Shown one piece after another: positions 34,095 to 41,436 of a stretch of 64,000 nt of DNA; the stretch's first letter is position 1; each line of letters opens with the position of its first letter. Origin of the DNA: JBBDIJ01 sp040880485. Its GTDB lineage: Bacteria; Bacteroidota; Rhodothermia; Balneolales; Balneolaceae. Below the pieces are notes generated by a model that worked only from the letters and a program-made list of their open reading frames with translations, ran no database searches and was not told where the DNA came from. Made by a program: the position numbers and the translations under genes. The stretch spans positions 1-64,000 of the forward strand of contig JBBDIJ010000010.1 of NCBI GenBank assembly GCA_040880485.1. The letters run 5' to 3'.

Positions 34095-35294
34095 ATGGCA
34101 GACAGTCATCACACAATTACCGACCCGGTTGAGTTCCCCGGCGGGATCGACACTTCGAAGACTCTGTTCGGCGCAGGAATTGCCGGACTGGTAATAAGTG
34201 GCGCAGGTTACTTTCTGGACAGTGACCAGTTCTTTTTCTCCTATCTCACCAATTTCACATTCTACACCGGTATTGCCGTATCGGCACTCTTTCTGGTGAT
34301 GGTACACCACATCACCCGTTCCTCATGGGGCACAGTGCTTCGCCGCATTCCTGAAACCCTCTCATCCAACCTCTGGTTATGGGGGCTCTTTGTCATTCCG
34401 GTCCTGTTCGGTCTTTCGGCACTTTACTCCTGGTCTGATCCCTCCTATATAGCCGGGGATCCAATCATGGAGGGTAAAGAGTCCTATCTGAACCGACCCG
34501 CTTTTATTGTTCGTCAGATTCTCTACTTCGCGATCTGGGGCTGGATGGGATACAAACTCCACAAGATCTCCCTGGAAATGGACCGGACCGGAGACTGGGG
34601 TATTACCACACTCATGCGTAAAATCAGCGCACCGGGTATCGTGATCTTAGCCGTAACTCTGGCGTTCGCCAGTTTCGACTGGCTGATGTCCATTGAAGGA
34701 CACTGGTTCTCCACCATGTTCGGAGTCTATTTCTTTGCGATGAGTTTTCAGGCTCTCTTTCCTGTACTTATTCTGATTGTATACTGGATGAGGAAACGAA
34801 ACATTCTGGTAAATACGATTCGGAAGGTCCATATCTACGACCTTGGAGCCTGGTTTTTTGCATTTACGATATTCTATGCCTACATCGCATTCAGCCAGAT
34901 GATGCTCATCTACTACGCCAATCTTCCGGAGGAGACGGTCTGGTTTTATGCCCGCATGGAGGGTAGCTGGTCACTGGTGGCCTACTCCCTCATAATATTC
35001 CGGTTTGCAGTACCCTTCCTGCTTTTGATGAACCGGGATATGAAACAGCGTCCGAGAGTACTCATTGGTGTATCCATTCTTGTGCTCTTTATGCACTTCA
35101 TAGAACTCAACTGGATCGTGATGCCGGTACTGTATCCTCAGGGAGTCAGCTTCAGCTGGATGGATGTAACATTGTTAATCGGATTGGGCGGTATCTTTCT
35201 GGGACTCTTTTTCCGGACATTCAGAAAAAATAATATGGTACCCATTAACGACCCGACCCTTCCCGACTCACTGGGAAAACAATACCACCAATAA
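34095..35294 (+). CDS. actF: Alternative complex III subunit ActF
   Basis: 399 aa with about ten TM helices; a paralogue of the NrfD-like subunit that lacks a quinol site. Family stretches include RSSWGTVLRRIPETLSSNLWLWGLFVIP, TLAFASFDWLMSIEGHWFSTMFGVYFFA and the C-terminal MHFIELNWIVMPVLYP. The ATG at 34083 is followed by an in-frame stop; 34095 is the right start. Last canonical act gene; an extra gene follows 18 bp later. Confidence 0.94.
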   Translation: MADSHHTITDPVEFPGGIDTSKTLFGAGIAGLVISGAGYFLDSDQFFFSYLTNFTFYTGIAVSALFLVMVHHITRSSWGTVLRRIPETLSSNLWLWGLFVIPVLFGLSALYSWSDPSYIAGDPIMEGKESYLNRPAFIVRQILYFAIWGWMGYKLHKISLEMDRTGDWGITTLMRKISAPGIVILAVTLAFASFDWLMSIEGHWFSTMFGVYFFAMSFQALFPVLILIVYWMRKRNILVNTIRKVHIYDLGAWFFAFTIFYAYIAFSQMMLIYYANLPEETVWFYARMEGSWSLVAYSLIIFRFAVPFLLLMNRDMKQRPRVLIGVSILVLFMHFIELNWIVMPVLYPQGVSFSWMDVTLLIGLGGIFLGLFFRTFRKNNMVPINDPTLPDSLGKQYHQ

Positions 35295-35312
35295 ACCGTC
35301 TCTCGAACAGAT

Positions 35313-35852
35313 ATGAGCAACGAACAGATTCACACCAGAGAATTCAGAGCCAGAACAGTTCTTGAAGCGGTATCCGGAGAACTTGACCCTGCAACAGTAG
35401 CCGAAAAATATGGGATTTCTCCAGATGAGCTTATACGCTGGGCCGAAGAGATGGATTTGGACCCGGAACAACTTTCCCGGTTGAGGAGTGCAGCCGCTGA
35501 ACATCACTCAAGTGGCGAGGAAGTATGGCTTGATGTGTTGGATGATCAGTTTTCCTCCGAAGTAGAAACCGGAGTCGCTTCTGACTACCAGAATATGAGC
35601 CGTCTAAATTTCTGGACAGTACTTGGAGTCAGTTTTGTGCTTCTCACCATACTCTCACTGATGGCTATATACAGCTATCATGCAGAGACAGTAAACCGAA
35701 ATGTGAGTGAGCAGAGTCAGTATTATGAAGTTCGCGAATTGCAGGAACGTGATCAGGAACACCTGGACTCCTATGGAATCACAGACCTCGATAACGGACT
35801 CTACCACATTCCGATTGATGAGTCTATCAGCCGTATGGTAGAGGAACAATAA
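35313..35852 (+). CDS. Membrane-anchored HTH protein in the respiratory operon
   Basis: 179 aa. Residues 8-50 read like the helix-turn-helix of transposase-derived regulators (REFRARTVLEAVSGELDPATVAEKYGISPDELIRWAEE). A linker of about 40 residues, one TM helix (about 95-117, FWTVLGVSFVLLTILSLMAIY), and a periplasmic tail ending NGLYHIPIDESISRMVEEQ follow. Short proteins with a similar IPID-x-(A/S)-M/I tail occur near caa3 oxidase and complex III genes in other phyla, from memory. It lies between actF and the Sco gene, same strand. It may sense or assemble the supercomplex; DNA binding is not shown. No transposase catalytic domain is present. Confidence 0.7.
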   Translation: MSNEQIHTREFRARTVLEAVSGELDPATVAEKYGISPDELIRWAEEMDLDPEQLSRLRSAAAEHHSSGEEVWLDVLDDQFSSEVETGVASDYQNMSRLNFWTVLGVSFVLLTILSLMAIYSYHAETVNRNVSEQSQYYEVRELQERDQEHLDSYGITDLDNGLYHIPIDESISRMVEEQ

Positions 35853-35899
35853 GGGCTAGTTACAATTACACGATTTTTATATAGAAACCGATATCAATT

Positions 35900-36745
35900 T
35901 TGACCAACACGGGCACACATAGCGCATTCATGATGCTAATGGCGCTTCTTCTGACTCTGCCGGAGAGTGCCTTCCCGCAGCTGAACCAGAACAGGCCTGC
36001 CATCCTTGAGGAGGTCGGTATAGAGGAGAAGCTGGGGGACACCCTTCCTCTGCATCTGGAGTTTACCACTTCGAACGGCAAGCAGGTCACACTCGGAGAC
36101 CTGATAGAGGATGGTAAACCGGTACTGCTTAACCCGGTCTATTACAACTGCCCCCGCCTTTGCGGGCTTGTGATTGATGGAGTATTCCAGGTCGTTCATG
36201 AACTTCAATGGAATCCCGGCCAGGACTACACCATCATCACCTTCAGTATCGATCCGGAGGAGACTCCCGAACTTGCTTCCGAAAGTAAAACCCGATTTCT
36301 GAACGACCTGCAACGACCCGAAGCTGAACAGGGATGGCACTTTCTAACCGGTTCCGAAAATTCTGTAAGAGAACTCACTGAAGCGATCGGATTCAGCTAC
36401 AAATGGGACGAGACAACTGAAGAGTTCGTCCACGCTTCCAGCATTATGTTGATCAGCCCTGACGGTGTCATTACCCGTTATCTGTACGGCATCCAATATG
36501 CAGAGTTTGACCTTCGCAATGCCCTCTATGAGGCGGCCGACGGAAAGATAGGAAACACATTGGACCGGGCCGTCCTCTACTGCTTCACCTACGACCCTTC
36601 TTCAGGTGGTTATGTGCCACTGGCGGTCAATATCATGAAGCTGGGCGGCTTGGCTACACTGATAATTCTGGGTATATTTCTCGGCCTTTTCTGGCTAAAA
36701 GAACGCAGACCTTCCCCATCACCAAAATTCGATATTCAGGAATGA
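35900..36745 (+). CDS. SCO1/SenC copper chaperone
   Basis: 281 aa from a TTG at 35900, or 271 aa from ATG 35930, which sits directly before the hydrophobic leader. The thioredoxin-like SCO domain has the copper site Cys84 and Cys88 in NPVYYNCPRLCGL and the distal His178 in EEFVHASS. Unusually for SCO, there is a C-terminal TM helix (about 247-267, GGLATLIILGIFLGLFWL) in addition to the leader. It inserts copper into the CuA site of subunit II, whose gene overlaps its stop by 4 bp (ATGA). Confidence 0.92.
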   Translation: MTNTGTHSAFMMLMALLLTLPESAFPQLNQNRPAILEEVGIEEKLGDTLPLHLEFTTSNGKQVTLGDLIEDGKPVLLNPVYYNCPRLCGLVIDGVFQVVHELQWNPGQDYTIITFSIDPEETPELASESKTRFLNDLQRPEAEQGWHFLTGSENSVRELTEAIGFSYKWDETTEEFVHASSIMLISPDGVITRYLYGIQYAEFDLRNALYEAADGKIGNTLDRAVLYCFTYDPSSGGYVPLAVNIMKLGGLATLIILGIFLGLFWLKERRPSPSPKFDIQE

Positions 36746-37683
36746 ACAGACTGAATGATTTTTTGCTTCCGCCAGCCAAAAGCACGACGGCCGCAGAGGT
36801 GGACGCCCTCTTCAACTTTATCAATCTGGTCAGCATTTTCCTACTGCTGGGGATCACCATAGCCATGATCTACTTTGTGATTAAGTATCGCAGGCGTTCC
36901 GAAGATGATGTCACTCCGCTGATCCACCACATCAACTGGCTGGAGATCACCTGGTCAGTGATTCCGCTGCTTCTCGTACTCATCGTTTTCGGCTGGGGAT
37001 ACAAAGGGTACACGGATTTGAGAACCACACCCGACGACGCCTATCAGGTACGCGTTGTGGCCAACTCCTGGTTTTGGGAGTTTCACTACGAAAACGGACA
37101 TGTGAGCATCGATGAGCTCTATGTGCCCGCAGAACGCCCGGTCGAGCTGGTCATGAGATCCAGCGACGTCATTCACTCCTTCTACGTACCCGACTTCCGG
37201 GTCAAGCATGATGTCATTCCCAACCGGTACACTTCGGTCTGGTTTGAAGTGAAGGAGCCCGGAGAGTCGGTCGTTTTTTGTACCGAATATTGCGGTTTCG
37301 CCCACTCTGACATGTACGCGACTGTCTATGCACTGGAACAGAACGAATTTGACGACTGGCTTGCAGCCGCCGGTTCAGATCTCGACGATCTGCCTCCGGC
37401 TGAACGCGGTCAGGTTCTGGTAGATCGGTACGGATGCACGACTTGTCACTCAACGGACGGATCTACACTGCAGGGTCCCTCCTTTCAGGATAACTTCGGC
37501 CAGAATCGTGAGCTCACGGATGGCAGCACGGTGGTTGTGGACGAAAACTTTATCCGGGAATCGATTCTTGAGCCTTCTGCAAAGATAGCGGCAGGGTACC
37601 CAGACATCATGCAATCTTTTGCCGGCTCGCTCAGTGACGAGGATATCGACGGAATTATCGAATACATCAAAACTTTAGAGTAG
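36742..37683 (+). CDS. ctaC: Cytochrome c oxidase subunit II with fused cytochrome c
   Basis: 313 aa. Two TM helices (about 24-48 and 68-88), then the CuA cupredoxin domain with His145 (DVIHSFYVPDF) and Cys180-x-Glu182-x-Cys184-x3-His188-x2-Met191 (CTEYCGFAHSDM), all ligands present. A cytochrome c domain follows with Cys232-Cys235-His236 (CTTCHS) and a Met in DIMQSF. The fused heme makes this a caa3 oxidase. It overlaps the Sco gene and lies 7 bp before subunit I. Confidence 0.95.
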   Translation: MNRLNDFLLPPAKSTTAAEVDALFNFINLVSIFLLLGITIAMIYFVIKYRRRSEDDVTPLIHHINWLEITWSVIPLLLVLIVFGWGYKGYTDLRTTPDDAYQVRVVANSWFWEFHYENGHVSIDELYVPAERPVELVMRSSDVIHSFYVPDFRVKHDVIPNRYTSVWFEVKEPGESVVFCTEYCGFAHSDMYATVYALEQNEFDDWLAAAGSDLDDLPPAERGQVLVDRYGCTTCHSTDGSTLQGPSFQDNFGQNRELTDGSTVVVDENFIRESILEPSAKIAAGYPDIMQSFAGSLSDEDIDGIIEYIKTLE

Positions 37684-37690
37684 AATCAGA

Positions 37691-39436
37691 ATGGCGACAG
37701 CGGACACCAATACACCAAGAAGGCTGCAAGTCCAGCGGTTCAGGCCGGATGACAACCCGAAAAAGCACTACCTGAACGAAGAGACGGGCCTGTGGTCGTG
37801 GCTTACAACCGTCGACCACAAAAAGATCGGGCTCATGTATCTGGGTTCCATCACCCTCTTTTTTCTGGTGGGCGGGATTATGGCACTGTTACTCCGAACC
37901 GAGCTGCTATCTCCGGCAGAATCGTTTGTTGCAGCAGACACATACAACCAGATCTTCACGCTGCACGGGGCCATTATGGTCTTCTTTTTTCTTGTGCCAT
38001 CCGTACCGGCCGCTCTCGGGAACTTCATTTTACCACTGCAGCTCGGGTGCAAGGATGTCGCCTTCCCGAGGTTAAACCTGCTCAGCTACTATATATATGT
38101 AATTGGAGCCATATTCACACTCATTGCGATCTTCACAGGCGGTGTAGACACAGGGTGGACCTTCTACACCCCCTACAGCTCCACCGCCGCCGGCGGGAAT
38201 GTGATGATGATGACCTTCGGAGTCTTCATTCTCGGATTTTCATCCATACTTACGGGTCTTAACTTTATTGTAACCATACACAGGATGCGCTCTCCGGGCC
38301 TCGGGTGGAACCGGCTCCCTCTCTTCCTCTGGGCACTCTATGCAACCAGTGTGATCCAGGTCCTGGCTACACCTGTACTTGCCATTACCCTCCTGCTGCT
38401 CACCATGGAGAGGCTTTTGGGGATCGGTATTTTTGACCCGAACATCGGGGGAGATCCCGTACTGTTTCAACACTTCTTCTGGTTCTACTCACACCCGGCC
38501 GTCTACATCATGATTGTACCCGGCTTCGGAATCGTATCGGAAATCATCTCCACCTTCTCCAGGAAACATATCTTTGGATACTGGGCCATAGCACTCTCCT
38601 CACTGGCCATCGCTTTTATCGGATTTCTCGTCTGGGGGCACCACATGTTTGTAGCGGGGCAGTCCTCACTGTCCAACCTGGTCTTTTCATTCCTCACCTT
38701 CCTGGTAGGGATCCCGACCGGTATCAAGATTTTTAACTGGCTTGCCACACTGCACAAGGGCTCTATAGACCTGAAGACCCCGATGCTCTACATACTGGCC
38801 TTCATCTTTCTCTTTACGATCGGTGGCTTTACCGGCATCATGGTCGCTGCGCTCTCTGTAGACATTCACCTGCACGACACCTATTACGTCGTCGCACATT
38901 TCCACTACGTGATGATGGGTGGTATGGTTATGGCATTTATTGGTGGACTCCACTACTGGTGGCCCAAAATAACCGGGAAACTCTATAGTGAAGTCTGGGG
39001 CCGCATCGCCTGCACCCTCCTTTTCATCGGGTTCAACCTTACGTTTCTGCCTCAGTTTATAATGGGCTCTCTCGGTATGCCACGCCGTTACTTCAACTAT
39101 CTGGAGCAGTTCCAGACCTACCATCAGCTCTCTACCATGGGAGCATATACGATGGCGATCGCCTTTGTGATCATCGCTATTTATCTGGTCCATTCAATCT
39201 TCAAAGGGAAAAATGCGACCGCCAACCCGTGGGGAAGCCGCGCCCTCGAGTGGCAGGTGAACACCCTGCCGCCGCTTCACAATTTTCACCATACTCCGGT
39301 GATTATTAACGGCCCCTATGACTATCACAAGCCGATGGCAGAGTTCCAGCTTGGCATTGCCGAGACACACAACGGCCACGGCTCCGGTGAACACATGGAA
39401 GATGCAACCTCGAGATCTGCCCCGGCAGACTCATAA
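37691..39436 (+). CDS. ctaD: caa3 oxidase subunit I
   Basis: 581 aa with 12 or more TM helices. Heme a and a3/CuB ligands are visible: QIFTLHGAIMVFFF, WFYSHPAVYIMIVPGFG (His268 with Tyr272 for the cross-link), VWGHHMFV and VVAHFHYVMMGG. The motif YSHPAV (266-271), with Ala where A1-type enzymes have the proton-channel Glu of HPEVY, places it in the A2 group described for Rhodothermus marinus caa3. Reduces O2 to water and pumps protons. Followed by subunit III after 19 bp. Confidence 0.96.
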   Translation: MATADTNTPRRLQVQRFRPDDNPKKHYLNEETGLWSWLTTVDHKKIGLMYLGSITLFFLVGGIMALLLRTELLSPAESFVAADTYNQIFTLHGAIMVFFFLVPSVPAALGNFILPLQLGCKDVAFPRLNLLSYYIYVIGAIFTLIAIFTGGVDTGWTFYTPYSSTAAGGNVMMMTFGVFILGFSSILTGLNFIVTIHRMRSPGLGWNRLPLFLWALYATSVIQVLATPVLAITLLLLTMERLLGIGIFDPNIGGDPVLFQHFFWFYSHPAVYIMIVPGFGIVSEIISTFSRKHIFGYWAIALSSLAIAFIGFLVWGHHMFVAGQSSLSNLVFSFLTFLVGIPTGIKIFNWLATLHKGSIDLKTPMLYILAFIFLFTIGGFTGIMVAALSVDIHLHDTYYVVAHFHYVMMGGMVMAFIGGLHYWWPKITGKLYSEVWGRIACTLLFIGFNLTFLPQFIMGSLGMPRRYFNYLEQFQTYHQLSTMGAYTMAIAFVIIAIYLVHSIFKGKNATANPWGSRALEWQVNTLPPLHNFHHTPVIINGPYDYHKPMAEFQLGIAETHNGHGSGEHMEDATSRSAPADS

Positions 39437-39455
39437 TTACTGAATAAAAACCACC

Positions 39456-40112
39456 ATGTCACAATCTTCGGCCATTCCCAAAAAAGGGGATCATGTTCAG
39501 GAACATTTTGTCAATTCGAATCAGCAGTTCGAGGCGGCAAAACTGGGAATGTGGATCTTTCTCGTAACCGAGATTCTCTTTTTCGGCGGCCTGTTTGTCG
39601 CCTATATCGTATACCGTTCCTGGTATCCGGAGCTCTATATCCTGGCTTCAGACCACCTGGATGTCTGGCTCGGCGCCATTAACACAACCGTGCTGATCGG
39701 AAGCTCTCTGACAGTAGCCCTCGCCATACGCTGTGCCCAGACAAACTATACCAGAGGAATCATCATCAATCTCTGCGTAACCATTGCTCTGGCATGTGTC
39801 TTCATGGTCATCAAATATTTCGAATATTCAGAGAAGTTCGAGCTGGGAATTCTGCCCGGTGCACACTACACGTATGAGGGGATTGCTCACGAAAAAGCGA
39901 ACATCTTTTACAGCATCTACTACATGATGACCGGCCTGCACGGGGTGCACGTAATTGTCGGGATCGGACTCATGGTGTGGCTCGTTATTCGAGCTAACAA
40001 AGGGCATTTCAGCAGCGAGTACTACACCCCTGTAGAGATCACAGGCCTCTACTGGCACCTTGTAGATATCATCTGGATCTTCCTCTTCCCGCTGTTCTAC
40101 CTTATTGACTAA
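39456..40112 (+). CDS. ctaE: caa3 oxidase subunit III
   Basis: 218 aa with five TM helices. Signatures: KLGMWIFLVTEILFFGGLFVAYIVYR near the N-terminus, YSIYYMMTGLHGVHVIVGIGLMVWLV, and TGLYWHLVDIIWIFLFPLFYL at the end. Stabilises the oxidase and its proton uptake. Subunit IV follows after 17 bp. Confidence 0.95.
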   Translation: MSQSSAIPKKGDHVQEHFVNSNQQFEAAKLGMWIFLVTEILFFGGLFVAYIVYRSWYPELYILASDHLDVWLGAINTTVLIGSSLTVALAIRCAQTNYTRGIIINLCVTIALACVFMVIKYFEYSEKFELGILPGAHYTYEGIAHEKANIFYSIYYMMTGLHGVHVIVGIGLMVWLVIRANKGHFSSEYYTPVEITGLYWHLVDIIWIFLFPLFYLID

Positions 40113-40129
40113 TCCCAAAGACAACTCCC

Positions 40130-40432
40130 ATGAGTGGACATCATATTTCTTCGGTAAAGTTTTTGTGGGGCATCGCACTCTCACTTGTCGTGCTTACTGT
40201 AGTCACCGTTCTCGCCGCCTGGATGCACTTTCCGGAGCCGTGGAATGTTGTAGTCAAGCTGGCCATCGCGACAGTCAAAGCGTTTATCGTAGCTTCCTTT
40301 TTTATGAACCTGTGGTGGGATTCTAAATTCAACGTCCTGCTACTTGCTATCTCTATTGTTTTCTTCTTTATTATGGTTGGAATTACGCTACTGGACACTC
40401 TCTACAGGACCGACCCGATCCCTCTATTTTAG
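40130..40432 (+). CDS. ctaF: caa3 oxidase subunit IV
   Basis: 100 aa, three TM helices (about 12-32, 42-62, 68-90), the usual size of prokaryotic subunit IV. The stretch VKAFIVASFFMNLWWDSKFN is the conserved middle helix and loop of this family. Its start overlaps nothing; the MBL-fold gene begins 10 bp after its stop. Confidence 0.9.
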   Translation: MSGHHISSVKFLWGIALSLVVLTVVTVLAAWMHFPEPWNVVVKLAIATVKAFIVASFFMNLWWDSKFNVLLLAISIVFFFIMVGITLLDTLYRTDPIPLF

Positions 40433-40442
40433 GTCAGGAAGT

Positions 40443-41324
40443 ATGTCAACAGCCGGATTTACTCCGTTCGGACCATTTGAACTGGCCTCGGTAAATGCGG
40501 GCAGCCTCTTGCTCGATGGCGGCGGGATGTTCGGAGTGGTTCCAAAAGCTCTTTGGGAAAAAGCGAGTCCTCCTGATAAGAGAAATCGCATCCGTATGCA
40601 GATGCGCTCACTGCTCATACGATCCCGAAATACAGATCGCCTATACCTGACAGATTGCGGAGCCGGGACCAAATTGACACCCAAAATGGCCGAGATTTAT
40701 GGGCTGGATGGAGACCGGGATCCGCTGATCCAATCACTTGAAGAGCTAGGAATCGAACCCGGAGATATCACGGACCTGCTCTTTACTCACCTCCATTTTG
40801 ACCACTGCGGAGGTGCCACCCGCTACGACCCAAGTGGTCGATTGCTTCACAACTATCCCAATGCACGATATCATGTACATGAGCGGCATCTTCAGACGGC
40901 ACTGAACCCCAATCCCAGAGAGGGGGCAAGCTTTATGAAGGAAAATATTGAACCGATAGTCGCCTCCGGCCAACTTCAAAAGTCAAGTGACCAGCACATT
41001 TTCGAACCAGGACTCTCTGCCATCACCGTAAACGGCCATACAGCTGGGCAGCAGCTCCCCCATATTGAGGCCGGTGGCCAACATCTGCTATTCGCTGCAG
41101 ACCTGATTCCAACCGTCGCGCACCTCCCCCTGCCCTGGATCATGGCCTACGACATGGAACCCCTGAAAACCCTGGATGAAAAGCAGCGAATTCTCTCTCA
41201 GGTTGTTCATGAAAAGTGGTTCCTCTTTATGGAGCATGACGCCAGCCACGAAGTGATTACCGTCTGCAAACGAAAAGGCAAATTCGGGATAGATGCATCA
41301 ATTCATCTCTCCGACCTCGGTTGA
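40443..41324 (+). CDS. MBL-fold metallo-hydrolase
   Basis: 293 aa from ATG 40443, which has AGGTCAGGAA upstream; the frame open from 40344 lies in subunit IV. Metallo-beta-lactamase fold with THLHFDHCGG (metal ligands), the second-metal His in VNGHTAGQQ, FAADLIPT and EHDASHEV. The pattern is that of AHL-lactonase/quercetinase-type or general MBL hydrolases; substrate unknown. It is the last gene of the respiratory run and may be read through from it; its link to respiration is not evident. Confidence 0.85.
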   Translation: MSTAGFTPFGPFELASVNAGSLLLDGGGMFGVVPKALWEKASPPDKRNRIRMQMRSLLIRSRNTDRLYLTDCGAGTKLTPKMAEIYGLDGDRDPLIQSLEELGIEPGDITDLLFTHLHFDHCGGATRYDPSGRLLHNYPNARYHVHERHLQTALNPNPREGASFMKENIEPIVASGQLQKSSDQHIFEPGLSAITVNGHTAGQQLPHIEAGGQHLLFAADLIPTVAHLPLPWIMAYDMEPLKTLDEKQRILSQVVHEKWFLFMEHDASHEVITVCKRKGKFGIDASIHLSDLG

Positions 41325-41343
41325 CACTCCATTCGAGCGCCCA

Positions 41344-41375
41344 TTTTAATTTATACTTCCTGCCCCTTATTTTTG
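41344..41375 (+). promoter_or_regulatory. Candidate promoter for the DUF4175 gene
   Basis: A perfect -7 element TATTTTTG (41368-41375) with a T-rich TTTT at 41344-41347 as -33, spaced 20 bp. It lies about 60 bp before the predicted start. The -7 element sits in the loop of an inverted repeat (41352-41386). Confidence 0.45.
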
Positions 41376-41386
41376 TTAGAAGTATA
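41352..41386. promoter_or_regulatory. 8-bp inverted repeat flanking the -7 element
   Basis: TATACTTC (41352-41359) and GAAGTATA (41379-41386) are perfect reverse complements 19 bp apart. The centre-to-centre distance is 27 bp. The TATTTTTG -7 element falls between them. It could be an operator bound by a dimer or simply a weak hairpin; the stem is AT-rich and no T-run follows, so an intrinsic terminator of the upstream operon is unlikely. Confidence 0.6.
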
Positions 41387-41436
41387 GTGTGTGTAATCTA
41401 CAGAGTGCTCACCAATCACATGACCCTTAATGGCCC

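Noticed and set aside
35313..35852. Insertion sequence or transposase gene in the respiratory operon
   Set aside because: Only the HTH resembles transposases; there is no DDE domain, no terminal repeats and the protein continues into a TM helix.
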